Source: a virus
Direction: 5' to 3' (one strand)
Length of the DNA stretch: 64,000 bases
Virus record (IMG/VR): IMGVR_UViG_3300029993_000005
Span: 62,001 to 126,000 of that record
Part shown: positions 1 to 7,341 of the stretch, one piece after another
Layout: every line of letters begins with the position of its first letter
How positions within the stretch are numbered: the stretch's first letter is position 1
Position numbers and translations under genes: made by a program
Notes under the pieces: model-generated
What the model was told of the DNA's origin: nothing
Database searches by the model: none
The model's input: only the letters and a program-made list of their open reading frames with translations

Positions 1-996
1 CACCCGCCTACGGACTTGGCACACGTGCTTACGTGTCTCTACATCAACGTCTAAGCCCCGGACCCAGGTTTGAAAGAAGTCCTCTGTCTTGATGATCAGT
101 TCTTTACATTCGGATAAATCTTCAGTCAGGACCAGGGCTAAGTCAGATTTTGATTTGTAGTTCTTAATAATTGCGATGTTAGTCAGGGACGCCCAATCAG
201 AAGGTCCTACATCAGCACCATCTTGAATCACCAACTTTACCAAATCGAACTTCGAGTGCGGTATCAGTTTCAAGTCTTCTCTATGCTCCAACACAATATT
301 GTGCAACTTGTATTTCGGCTCGTGATTGACCAATGTTATGTTGAAATCTTGAGCACTATTGAACTCGATATGATGGAAATACTTGGGTAGGGACTCTCCA
401 AAATTAGTCTGATACAGGGTGCCGCAGTAATGCGTGTTACGAATCCTGTGTGCCGTATGTAAGTGACCGCCAATTGCCACAGCCTTTGACTTGGACAATG
501 ACTCATCGGTAGCTAAACGTCCGCTATCACCTTTCGAGCCATAGACCTCGTTGTGAAATATGTTAAGGGCATTAGGATCGAAATTGGTAGAAGGATAAGG
601 CAAGAATCTTACGTCCACACCATCAACGGTTATTGATTTAGGACGGGTAAAATATCGAACATTGGGTTGCTTGAAATTCTGTAGAATTTGAAGGCTGTGA
701 CCGGTGTCCGGGGTCAGTCCGTAGAGATCATGATTTCCAGTCATCAAATAAAACGTAAAATCAGGATTGCTGGAAAACAGTCCCGAGAGAGCCAACATGC
801 CAGGATAGCTCCCCCTAGGCCCGTCAAAGATATCACCAGGAAATATGATTTTGTTCAGGCCTTTTGAACGTCCATAGGCCAGTACTTTATCAACCTCAGA
901 AACTACAAACTGGTCGGGGTCCTCTATGTATTTCGATAGTCCACCAGTTCCATCTGAGGCGGTAAGATGCAAGTCACCAACGCAAAGCAGCTCCAC
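1..996 (-). CDS. SbcD/Mre11-like metallophosphoesterase (T4 gp47-like), partial at the window edge
   Basis: The frame stays open for 332 codons from a GTG at 996 to the window edge, so the C-terminus is missing. Calcineurin-like phosphoesterase motifs appear in order: D-L-H at residues 8-10, GDIFDG at 54-59, GNHD at 87-90 and GGHLH at 176-180. This layout matches SbcD, Mre11 and T4 gp47, the nuclease subunit of a two-part DNA end-processing complex; the ATPase partner (gp46/SbcC type) would be expected beyond the left edge. The GTG start overlaps the stop of the upstream gene by one base, which indicates translational coupling. The metallophosphoesterase call is secure. The recombination role is inferred from family and from the phage replication context. 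Confidence 0.85.
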   Translation of the reverse strand, partial: MELLCVGDLHLTASDGTGGLSKYIEDPDQFVVSEVDKVLAYGRSKGLNKIIFPGDIFDGPRGSYPGMLALSGLFSSNPDFTFYLMTGNHDLYGLTPDTGHSLQILQNFKQPNVRYFTRPKSITVDGVDVRFLPYPSTNFDPNALNIFHNEVYGSKGDSGRLATDESLSKSKAVAIGGHLHTAHRIRNTHYCGTLYQTNFGESLPKYFHHIEFNSAQDFNITLVNHEPKYKLHNIVLEHREDLKLIPHSKFDLVKLVIQDGADVGPSDWASLTNIAIIKNYKSKSDLALVLTEDLSECKELIIKTEDFFQTWVRGLDVDVETRKHVCQVRRRV

Positions 997-1592
997 TATT
1001 TGCTCCGTTTACGTCGTGATAAAATATTCCAATAGCCAGATGCCTGGTCCTCCTCAGGTTCTAGCTCAGGTTCAAGATTTGGAAACGGATGAAATGCTGG
1101 TTTCTGTGTCGGATAGGAATGGTCACTATCAGACAAGACGCGATCAATAATAGGTTTGGGTTCTGTATCAAAGAGTCTTTGACGCTCTACAAGTCCTTCT
1201 TTGGACTTCAGCAAAAGCTTGGTGCGCCACTCAGGAATCACACGTAGTGAATCCCGTTCAACCAAATTAATGAAATCTGCGGTCCAACCAAAATTAGTTA
1301 GTGGTGCTTGCATTGTCAGATCAATGGGTATCCACGCAGCAGGAATCTTAATAGCGATGAGGTGTCTGGCTTCGTCAGCGCCATTAAACTTAGGAACCGA
1401 AAACAGAATCTCTGCCTGCTGGTGGCGAGCATGGGGAATCTGCGATGTTTCCCACGTACTAAGTTGGTGACTATTCACCACGTACAGAGGACCTTTAGCT
1501 TTAGCTAGGATCCCGCGTACCTTAGCCAAAGACTGACCCTTCAACAACCACAGAATGTAGCTCTTACGTAAATTAGCAATAATTTGTTTCAT
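996..1592 (-). CDS. Hypothetical protein, 198 aa
   Basis: Not recognised. The start follows a good AGGAG site, and an AGTAAATA motif lies 28 nt upstream at 1620-1627, reading in the same direction. The N-terminal 140 residues look globular with mixed basic and hydrophobic segments. The last 50 residues are Pro/Glu-rich (near LEPELEPEEDQ) and end in a basic RRKRSK. The gene is coupled to the downstream phosphoesterase by a one-base overlap, so a role alongside DNA processing is possible but unproven. Confidence 0.7.
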   Translation of the reverse strand: MKQIIANLRKSYILWLLKGQSLAKVRGILAKAKGPLYVVNSHQLSTWETSQIPHARHQQAEILFSVPKFNGADEARHLIAIKIPAAWIPIDLTMQAPLTNFGWTADFINLVERDSLRVIPEWRTKLLLKSKEGLVERQRLFDTEPKPIIDRVLSDSDHSYPTQKPAFHPFPNLEPELEPEEDQASGYWNILSRRKRSK

Positions 1593-1619
1593 TGAGAACT
1601 CCTTTGTATAATTACTTTT

Positions 1620-1627
1620 TATTTACT
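1620..1627 (-). promoter_or_regulatory. AGTAAATA late-promoter-like octamer
   Basis: The minus strand reads CTAGTAAATAAAAAG here, 28 nt before the start codon of the 198-aa gene. It is the same octamer, at the same distance, as at several plus-strand genes in this window, and it resembles the T4 late promoter TATAAATA. Confidence 0.5.
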
Positions 1628-1636
1628 AGACTCGAA

Positions 1637-1954
1637 TTAGTTACTATTGTGGAGATAGTGTGCCAACGCATTAAAATCTTTAGCACTTTTGAGTTCGGAT
1701 ATCAATTTAGGATGAATAACTAATATAGGGTTGCGTGCAAATTCAGTAGCGCCAAGAATGTAGACCGCTGGTTCCAACACAAAACCGTGTATTAAATTTA
1801 ACTTTTCTTGTTGGCGATTAATCCACCACTGGGGATGGAACCACTTTTTGTTGAAAATTACTTTTGGAATCGTTCCTGTCTTGGTCGCTAAATCGGAGAC
1901 CCTGAAGTCTAAGCCTAGTATTTGATTGTGAGTCTTAACGTTGGTCCTCAACAT
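1637..1954 (-). CDS. Hypothetical protein, about 105 aa
   Basis: Not recognised. The frame opens at a GTG at 1966, but the ATG at 1954 has a GAGG site six bases upstream and is preferred. The product has aromatic-rich stretches (KKWFHPQWW) and no membrane segment. It lies in the five-gene leftward cluster with small gaps on both sides. Confidence 0.6.
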   Translation of the reverse strand: MLRTNVKTHNQILGLDFRVSDLATKTGTIPKVIFNKKWFHPQWWINRQQEKLNLIHGFVLEPAVYILGATEFARNPILVIHPKLISELKSAKDFNALAHYLHNSN

Positions 1955-1991
1955 CAAGTCCCTCACCTCGTTGATAGATTTAAGAATATTG

Positions 1992-2219
1992 TCAGTAGCT
2001 AGGGATGGGGGGTGGGGGTGGGGACGAAGTATTCATTGAATGGTTGGTAGCCGTTGTGGTCATATTCTGGGTGGTCCCAGTCCCAGTCACCACCCAAGCC
2101 TTTCTAATTTGCTCTCCAATACTCGATGCAAGTTCTGTTTCGTAACATCGTGACCCCACGGACATCTCTTCTATTACTTGAACCGTGTCCTTGCCCGTGC
2201 TCTTCTTATAGTCTGCCAT
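1992..2219 (-). CDS. Hypothetical protein, 75 aa
   Basis: Not recognised. The start codon lies three bases beyond the stop of the upstream 199-aa gene. The first 50 residues look like ordinary soluble protein. The tail is low-complexity, Thr/Asn/Ser-rich, and runs through five consecutive prolines encoded by a C-rich stretch on the minus strand. A short disordered tail is likely. Confidence 0.55.
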   Translation of the reverse strand: MADYKKSTGKDTVQVIEEMSVGSRCYETELASSIGEQIRKAWVVTGTGTTQNMTTTATNHSMNTSSPPPPPIPSY

Positions 2220-2222
2220 TTC

Positions 2223-2822
2223 TCAACCCTCTTTCTCAAACATGCGCTGGTTGATAATAAGCCATGAATGAGGCCCCAACTTGTTCAGGTCTAGGGCAAC
2301 GAGTCTTAGCCAAGCTGTCAACACTGGTGACCCCGAAATGTAGGCTCGTAGTTCCTCAGTGAACTCAACATGGGTTATGGAAGAGACCAAATCTTTAACT
2401 GAGGTCAAAGCCTTAATCTCACCGTAAGTTTTCTTGTGTCGATCTCTGTTGTTCGTGATCTGGATCCTGGAATTAAATCCTTGTTCAAGCCTAGTTGTTA
2501 AAAATGATTGTATCAATTCTAGCAAACCTTTGAAAACTAACAATGATTCTACATGAGGTTCAGGTAGCAACAAGATGGGTGCCAACGAAAAAGAAATAAG
2601 AGTTCCACTTAGATAGACATTTGCTTCCTTGTAGCCTACCTTAGTTCTAGTGAATCTGAAGCTTATGAACTGGGTCAACACGTCTAGACGGGTTTTAACA
2701 CAGTCCCTAACATAAGATTCTTCTGTCGCATGTTCAGCTCTTCTATTTGTGTACGGATGTCCTGAAAACAGAATACATCCATTGTTATTAATTGCTTCGT
2801 CTAGAATTTGTAGGGCATTCAT
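2223..2822 (-). CDS. Hypothetical protein, 199 aa
   Basis: Not recognised. The start is preceded by GAGGA. The protein is mostly helical by eye, with a hydrophobic stretch around residues 70-85 (LISFSLAPILLLPE) that is too short and polar-flanked to call a membrane helix. It is the first full-size gene of the leftward cluster, next to the long regulatory region. An AGTAAATA octamer lies 111 nt upstream. Confidence 0.65.
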   Translation of the reverse strand: MNALQILDEAINNNGCILFSGHPYTNRRAEHATEESYVRDCVKTRLDVLTQFISFRFTRTKVGYKEANVYLSGTLISFSLAPILLLPEPHVESLLVFKGLLELIQSFLTTRLEQGFNSRIQITNNRDRHKKTYGEIKALTSVKDLVSSITHVEFTEELRAYISGSPVLTAWLRLVALDLNKLGPHSWLIINQRMFEKEG

Positions 2823-2932
2823 TTGGTCCTCAGTTTAATGTTGGTGCGTGCGTGCTTGTTGTAATTTATCACTTTCGTTGGCTTCTTGATGCTTGTTTGG
2901 TAATTCCAGTTCACTCTTCATTCCTCAGCTTT

Positions 2933-2940
2933 TATTTACT
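2933..2940 (-). promoter_or_regulatory. AGTAAATA late-promoter-like octamer facing the leftward genes
   Basis: The minus strand reads CTAGTAAATAAAAGC, almost the same 15-mer as at 1620. It would drive the leftward cluster beginning at 2822. Confidence 0.45.
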
Positions 2941-2980
2941 AGAGTCCTCAATGTTGGGTAGCTAGGTTGGTTCTAGATCA

Positions 2981-3040
2981 AAAAGTTAATATGGAATTTC
3001 TCTATAAGATAGGTAAGTTTCCTGTTTGTATTAACTATAG
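2981..3040 (+). repeat. 60-bp direct repeat, copy 1
   Basis: The segment starts AAAAGTTAATATGG and ends TTTGTATTAACTATAG. It matches 3779-3838 at about 50 of 60 positions. Both copies carry the inverted 8-mers AGTTAATA and TATTAACT near their ends (2984-2991 and 3029-3036 here). Conservation of both arms while the middle drifts suggests that the arms are the functional part, such as a protein site or a stem. Confidence 0.8.
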
Positions 3041-3043
3041 CGT

Positions 3044-3068
3044 GTGCTGTGCTGTGCTGTGATGTGCT
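3044..3068 (+). repeat. Short tandem repeat, five GTGCT-type units
   Basis: Five consecutive 5-base units, four GTGCT and one GTGAT. Small tandem repeats of this type occur in iteron-like origins, and they also arise by slippage. No function can be assigned. Confidence 0.6.
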
Positions 3069-3116
3069 GGGGTTCCAGATTTAAGCTTAAACTCGCGTTG
3101 TTGGAACCCTGTAACC

Positions 3117-3197
3117 AAAGTCGCGTTGTTGGCAGGGGGAGTGGGTAGGCTCAGCTATCGACTCTTCTCTTCTTTTATAACGTAACAACGCGACTTT
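3117..3197. repeat. 14-bp perfect inverted repeat with a 53-bp spacer
   Basis: AAAGTCGCGTTGTT at 3117-3130 is the exact reverse complement of 3184-3197. A third partial copy, CGCGTTGTTGG, lies just upstream near 3093-3103. Three related sites in about 100 bp of non-coding DNA suggest a binding site for a phage regulator or initiator. Confidence 0.6.
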
Positions 3198-3353
3198 AGT
3201 CGAATAACAGCGGAAAAACAGCCAAAAACGCAAAAATACCCAATGATAGATTACCCTTAAACCCCAATCTATCCCCCACCCCACTCCAGCCAATAATGGA
3301 GAATAACCCCCCAAGTCTAGAGGACTATGAAGTTTAAAGTCCTTTTATAATAG

Positions 3354-3381
3354 TTGGCACCATCGTCCAAGCGTACATATT
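3354..3381 (+). promoter_or_regulatory. Possible host-like promoter (TTGGCA, 16 bp, CATATT)
   Basis: The -35-like TTGGCA at 3354-3359 sits in GTTGGCACCATCGT, the same 14-mer found in the stronger promoter at 9149. The -10 candidate is CATATT at 3376-3381, inside the left arm of the 32-bp inverted repeat. It would transcribe the hairpin-rich segment to the right. Confidence 0.4.
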
Positions 3382-3397
3382 TTTAGATCCGCCGTTT
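3366..3397 (+). repeat. 32-bp perfect inverted repeat, left arm
   Basis: The arm begins TCCAAGCGTAC and ends GCCGTTT. It is the exact reverse complement of 3858-3889. The 460-bp interior contains all the GC-rich hairpins, so the arms may bound one structural unit, such as an RNA or an inverted-repeat-flanked insertion. Confidence 0.85.
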
Positions 3398-3410
3398 CAA
3401 TTAGAGATAC

Positions 3411-3778
3411 GCGCCTACGGCGCAAAACAATTTAGAGACCTTCAAAACTAAAGTCGACTGTGGTTTTAGGGTTTAAAAAAGAAATATGCATGAAGGGGCA
3501 AAGCCCCGAATGCAATTGGCAAGCAGCGCTAGCTGCGCAGCCAATACCAAACAAAACAGAATCTAAAATGAGGTTGTTGTGGTTGTTATATATTGAGGGC
3601 TTACGCCCTCCCTGCCCAAAAATACGGATTCTCCTGCGGGGCATTCGCCCCTTGGTGAATTTCCGTATTTTGTGTTCAGGAAAACCTAAAAACCAAAACC
3701 ACAATCTACATTTTAATACATATCAGAAAATATATCGTAAAAAGCATAAAAAACACTATTAAAACAGGCCTTTAGGCC
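3411..3778 (+). other. Array of six GC-rich hairpins in AT-rich DNA (possible structured RNA or origin)
   Basis: Compact perfect stems occur at 3411-3423 (GCGCC/GGCGC, TAC loop), 3495-3507 (GGGGC/GCCCC, AAA loop), 3523-3536 (GCAGC/GCTGC, enclosed by ATTGGC/GCCAAT at 3515-3545), 3595-3610 (GAGGGC/GCCCTC), 3638-3651 (GGGGC/GCCCC, enclosed by a 10-bp stem 3619-3628/3662-3671) and 3767-3778 (GGCC/GGCC). Loops are 3-4 nt. The spacing and nesting look designed for folding as RNA or extruded DNA. No protein frame explains the conservation of both arms. Strand is given as + because the candidate promoter at 3354 faces this way. Confidence 0.6.
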
Positions 3779-3838
3779 AAAAGTTAATATGGGATTTGTC
3801 TATAGAATAGATAAAATCTCTGTTTGTATTAACTGTAG
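3779..3838 (+). repeat. 60-bp direct repeat, copy 2
   Basis: Second copy of the element at 2981-3040, with the inverted arms AGTTAATA at 3782-3789 and TATTAACT at 3827-3834. It is followed immediately by an AGTAAATA motif (3837-3844) and by the right arm of the 32-bp inverted repeat. Confidence 0.8.
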
Positions 3839-3844
3839 TAAATA
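3837..3844 (+). promoter_or_regulatory. AGTAAATA late-promoter-like octamer before the helicase gene
   Basis: This exact octamer is intergenic and lies 56 nt before the preferred helicase start at 3901. It overlaps the end of direct repeat copy 2. Confidence 0.45.
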
Positions 3845-3857
3845 TAGGGTGTAGTGA

Positions 3858-3889
3858 AAACGGCGGATCTAAAAATATGTACGCTTGGA
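3858..3889 (+). repeat. 32-bp perfect inverted repeat, right arm
   Basis: Exact reverse complement of 3366-3397. It includes an in-frame ATG (3877) of the helicase gene and ends just before that gene's GGAG ribosome site, so pairing with the left arm could affect translation of the helicase. Confidence 0.85.
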
Positions 3890-3900
3890 GAAAACAATTT

Positions 3901-5967
3901 ATGGGCACCAACACTAAAAGATTTGGACATTTGATTGAATTTGTAGACTCGCTGCCTGGCATGGGCAAGACTGAAGCAGCAATAAATTTGATGGCTGAGC
4001 ATCTTCTATCGGATGTGCCTGGGCTTCTCATCTACGTGGCACCAACGCATGAACTGCTATTGCGCGTGAAAGATGATCGATTGATTCCATTGCTGCGTCA
4101 ACGCAAAGCCACACCTCGTCAACTGGGGTCCATTCGTTCATACGACAGTAAAGTCAAATCTGATCTTTTTTTAGGATCCGTCGTTGCGTCCATACGTCGA
4201 GACATAGAAGGTGGGTACGAGGCCAAAGGTAATGTAAAAATAAATGCACAGGTGAACGGCGTGTTACTCGTCACGCATTCTGCTTTCTTTCGTTTGCCAA
4301 TGGCTTTGAAAAATAAGGAGCACGTTCAAATTATTTTTGACGAAGCTCGCAAGTGTGTGTTCGAGCCCTCAACACTACCTATGACCGACAAAGAAGAAGA
4401 GCTGTTCAATCAGTATCTTCAAGAGGACACGCTTCCTGGAACTTCAGCCTTCAAGAAAATTGTCTTCAATTCCTCAATTGAGGTCCAAGCTGAACTGAAG
4501 GCCAAGCTCGAAGTATGGAAAAAGAAACGTAAGGTCCATGCTGCAGCTTATGGGCGGTTCATATCCATGGTCGAATCTTTAGAGCTGGGGACCACTGAGG
4601 TCTACTGTTTGCGCCGCGAGTCTAAGAACCACCGCCAAACAACGTTTCAATTTTACGAAGTTCATATCCCATCCAAGATTTTTTCGGGGTGGAAACGCGT
4701 GATCGTCATGTCTGCCTTTTTAAAGAAAACTCAGTTATGGGCCATGTTTTGCCGGTCGACCTTCGTTCTTAATGGAAAGTCTCAACGTATGGGCCAGCGG
4801 AAGGACGGGGCTTGGATTCCAGTACCTGCCGGTCGAAATGACACTGCCTACTATCACCTGAAGGACATAACGCAAACCTTCATCCCAAAGTATAGACAAC
4901 GTGAACAACAGATATTGAAACGTTATGGTCAAGCAGTTATTGTTTCCTTGACTGGGACGAGCAAGACTAAAGCTACGTGGAAACATTTGATTTCCTCGAC
5001 CAAACTCAATGGTATATTTGTTAAAGATAAAGAGGCAGCTCAACACTATCAGGAATCGTTCAAAATTTTCTGCCGAAGTCATGCTAAGCAGGTATCAAAA
5101 CTAACGTCTCTCGATTTAAAACGCATCATAAATCCTACTACTGCTGGTGCAGAAACTTTGAGTGAGTTTGGGCAAGCTTTGAGAGACTGGGTTGACTCTG
5201 TGGAAAAAGTCGCAGATGCTCCGTACCTTTGGTACTTGCGCCACGGTCTTAGTGTTGCTAAACAATGGTTCACTAGTGACACAGGATTGGACCGCCCATT
5301 GTTTCTCGCCAATAAAAATCATATGTCTAAGCTTCAGCGTAGTTATCCTCAGGCCAAGCAGCGATTAGAATTTTTACCACACTCCTGCCATGGTCTGGAC
5401 AACTACAAAGACCATTGCATGGTCCTGTTTCAGGCCGCAACTAATCCTAAAAAAGAGGCTCGTGACTTTTATGAAAGCCAAATACCCTGGTATGACTACA
5501 ATCAAGATCACATCGTTGAGACGGCTATTCAGGCGGTGACCCGCACATCTATACGCGACACCACACAATCGGATCCAGTACTGATTGTTGTGCCTGATCC
5601 TTACCTGGCTGCATTGTTGAGCGAACGTCTTAATGATGCACCTATAGAATATGCCAATGAAAAATATGGTGTTCCCTCATTCAGCATTCTGTATATAACC
5701 AAACCTGATCTGACCGTTACTGAACGTGGACGTAAATTTAGAGACACTGAAAGTGGTAAGACTTCTGCACAAAAAGTTAAAGACTCGCGAGCGCTTAGTC
5801 CTTTTTGGGGCAAACTCAACAGCAAGACAGTCATGTTGTCTAAAGCTCGTAAACAATTCAAAGAGACTGGCGATGATAAGGCATTCGAGAAATGTCAAAC
5901 TCTGTTGAAAGAGCAGGAACTACTGTCTGAACAACATGCTAAATGGGTTCGAGAAAGTCAGTGGTGA
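3901..5967 (+). CDS. DEAD-like helicase/ATPase, 688 aa
   Basis: A P-loop at residues 17-25 (SLPGMGKTE) and a Walker B DEAR box at 147-150 place this among superfamily 1/2 NTPases. Later helicase motifs are not clear by eye, though an NTP-sensing type block (VSLTGTSKTK) follows near residue 345. The likely role is nucleic-acid unwinding or translocation. The start at 3901 is preferred over the in-frame ATG at 3877, because only 3901 has a spaced GGAG site and 3877 lies within the 32-bp inverted repeat. It is the first rightward gene after the control region. The exact helicase subfamily is unknown. Confidence 0.7.
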   Translation: MGTNTKRFGHLIEFVDSLPGMGKTEAAINLMAEHLLSDVPGLLIYVAPTHELLLRVKDDRLIPLLRQRKATPRQLGSIRSYDSKVKSDLFLGSVVASIRRDIEGGYEAKGNVKINAQVNGVLLVTHSAFFRLPMALKNKEHVQIIFDEARKCVFEPSTLPMTDKEEELFNQYLQEDTLPGTSAFKKIVFNSSIEVQAELKAKLEVWKKKRKVHAAAYGRFISMVESLELGTTEVYCLRRESKNHRQTTFQFYEVHIPSKIFSGWKRVIVMSAFLKKTQLWAMFCRSTFVLNGKSQRMGQRKDGAWIPVPAGRNDTAYYHLKDITQTFIPKYRQREQQILKRYGQAVIVSLTGTSKTKATWKHLISSTKLNGIFVKDKEAAQHYQESFKIFCRSHAKQVSKLTSLDLKRIINPTTAGAETLSEFGQALRDWVDSVEKVADAPYLWYLRHGLSVAKQWFTSDTGLDRPLFLANKNHMSKLQRSYPQAKQRLEFLPHSCHGLDNYKDHCMVLFQAATNPKKEARDFYESQIPWYDYNQDHIVETAIQAVTRTSIRDTTQSDPVLIVVPDPYLAALLSERLNDAPIEYANEKYGVPSFSILYITKPDLTVTERGRKFRDTESGKTSAQKVKDSRALSPFWGKLNSKTVMLSKARKQFKETGDDKAFEKCQTLLKEQELLSEQHAKWVRESQW

Positions 5968-5990
5968 GGAACCTAAACTTTTAGCCTCTT

Positions 5991-5998
5991 AGTAAATA
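5991..5998 (+). promoter_or_regulatory. AGTAAATA late-promoter-like octamer
   Basis: Intergenic, within CTTAGTAAATAACAAG, 91 nt upstream of the RyR-domain gene and after the helicase stop. Confidence 0.5.
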
Positions 5999-6088
5999 AC
6001 AAGAGTGACAGAAGCAAACGTGCATAGGCACGCACCCAACCAAGATTAAAGCACCAACATTAAATAATTCAACAACCAAAGGAAAATT

Positions 6089-7183
6089 ATGCCATACGAA
6101 GAAGAAGTTCAAGATGTAGAGTTCAAGCAAGTCCAGGATAACCAGGCAGAACAAAACACTGGCACGGGCACTGATACTGAACAAAAACTGTATCGTGTGT
6201 TCCATGTTCAAGTGGGAGGCAATCCGACTGTTGAAGCCCTGTCCCAGATTGCAACTGGCGTCAAGCACATGTTGGAGTCCAAAAGCGCTCAAGAAGTGAT
6301 GGTGTCCAATCCTGATATCTCAATCTTTGAATACGCGCTAGATACTCCGGTAGATAGTCTAATCATCAAGGGCGCTATCACTTTGGAAACCGTAGCCAAA
6401 ACCGCGTGGACAGTCAATCAAGGTTATTGTGGTTCGTTGGGTGATACATCAATCGTTGACTGGGAGCAAGCTGGTACAGATCAGCAACAGAATTATCTGA
6501 AGGCTATTAACAATAGTCTGCGATTCAACTACACGCCAGAGCAACAACACGAAGCTTGGTTGAAGTCCAAGACTGATGATGGCTGGACCTATGGATCAGT
6601 CAAAGACGAGGGGACAAAGAAACATCCGTCAATACTACCTTACGCAGCCTTACCCAAAGAAATTCAAACCAAAGACTATTTGTTCCGTAGTGTAGTCAAT
6701 GGTTTGAAATCGCAACTCCCTGTTCCTTCAGAAACTCGCGAAATTGAGATTGTCGTTGATGATAAAAACAATCCGTTCCTGCCCTGGAAATTCGCGCACC
6801 TTAAACCAGGTCTGATCTTCCGTTTCGTTGGTGCCTCTGACGAACTCGTTTATCGGGCAGTCAGTGAAGTCTATGTTGATTACTTGTCTGAGGCACCGGC
6901 TTTCACCGCCGATGTTGAGACCCTAAATTTGAGTTCAGTACTTGGGACTCTAACAGCTACCGAAGTTACTATCACTGGCACGGGCACGGACACTGGTATT
7001 GAATCCAGTAGTAAGTCGGATACTACGGTTGAGACCAAATCCCAACCCATAGTCCCCAAGTCAAAGAAAGTGGATAAGAAAATAACTGAAAAATGGACAG
7101 CACCCACTCCCAAGCCCACTCCCAAGGCTAAGACAGGTCCAAAGAAATCTGCAGAAAAGAAAGCTAAGTCCAAGTCCAAATAG
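6089..7183 (+). CDS. RyR-domain protein with a lysine-rich tail, 364 aa
   Basis: Residues about 125-206 carry the ryanodine-receptor repeat signature: HEAWLKSK, then GWTYG, then D...KKHPSILPYAALP and a following KDY. In animals RyR repeats form part of calcium channels; small RyR proteins also occur in bacteria and phages, where the ligand is unknown. An N-terminal segment (residues 33-110) and a second folded segment (210-290) flank it. The last 65 residues are Thr/Lys/Pro-rich and strongly basic, which suggests nucleic-acid contact. The gene stands alone between an AGTAAATA motif and a strong hairpin terminator, so it is probably one transcription unit and well expressed. Confidence 0.75.
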   Translation: MPYEEEVQDVEFKQVQDNQAEQNTGTGTDTEQKLYRVFHVQVGGNPTVEALSQIATGVKHMLESKSAQEVMVSNPDISIFEYALDTPVDSLIIKGAITLETVAKTAWTVNQGYCGSLGDTSIVDWEQAGTDQQQNYLKAINNSLRFNYTPEQQHEAWLKSKTDDGWTYGSVKDEGTKKHPSILPYAALPKEIQTKDYLFRSVVNGLKSQLPVPSETREIEIVVDDKNNPFLPWKFAHLKPGLIFRFVGASDELVYRAVSEVYVDYLSEAPAFTADVETLNLSSVLGTLTATEVTITGTGTDTGIESSSKSDTTVETKSQPIVPKSKKVDKKITEKWTAPTPKPTPKAKTGPKKSAEKKAKSKSK

Positions 7184-7267
7184 TACGTGCCACGTGCTGT
7201 TTTAAGGCCCTTTTAAGGCCCGTGGCGACCCTAAATTGGGGGTCCTTGGTATTTGTACATAAACAAA

Positions 7268-7304
7268 GGAAAAGCTCTAAAATCACCAGTTTTAGAGCTT
7301 TTCC
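7268..7304. terminator. Bidirectional-looking intrinsic terminator
   Basis: GGAAAAGCTCTAAAA (7268-7282) pairs perfectly over 15 bp with 7290-7304 around a 7-nt loop. The A-run at the left end and T-run at the right end let it act in both directions. It closes the RyR gene unit. Confidence 0.8.
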
Positions 7305-7341
7305 TATTTAAAATCACCAATTAAATATAAGGAATAAATAA

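Larger units (their letters stand above)
2823..3900. other. Long non-coding divergent region (control region or origin candidate)
   Basis: This is the only gap over 300 bases in the window and the only point where gene direction changes: leftward genes end here and rightward genes begin. It is AT-rich with embedded short GC palindromes. It contains two 60-bp direct repeats, a 14-bp inverted repeat, a widely spaced 32-bp inverted repeat, five GTGCT-type units, AGTAAATA motifs facing both ways and a host-like promoter candidate. Open frames inside it run through the hairpins and look accidental. A 28-codon minus-strand frame (2835-2921) begins directly after GAGGA and may be a leader peptide, but the ribosome-site spacing is poor. 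Confidence 0.7.

Noticed and set aside
3087-3314. 75-codon minus-strand frame in the non-coding region
   Set aside because: It runs through the 14-bp inverted repeat, has no ribosome site and reads as low-quality Trp/Arg/Phe-rich sequence.
3432-3762. Overlapping frames on both strands across the hairpins
   Set aside because: Both strands are open over the same hairpins, and residues follow the palindromes (for example PECNWQAALAAQP from the GCAGC stem), so the frames reflect composition, not coding.
3877-3900. Upstream ATG of the helicase
   Set aside because: It lies inside the 32-bp inverted repeat with no ribosome site; the ATG at 3901 has GGAG at a normal distance.
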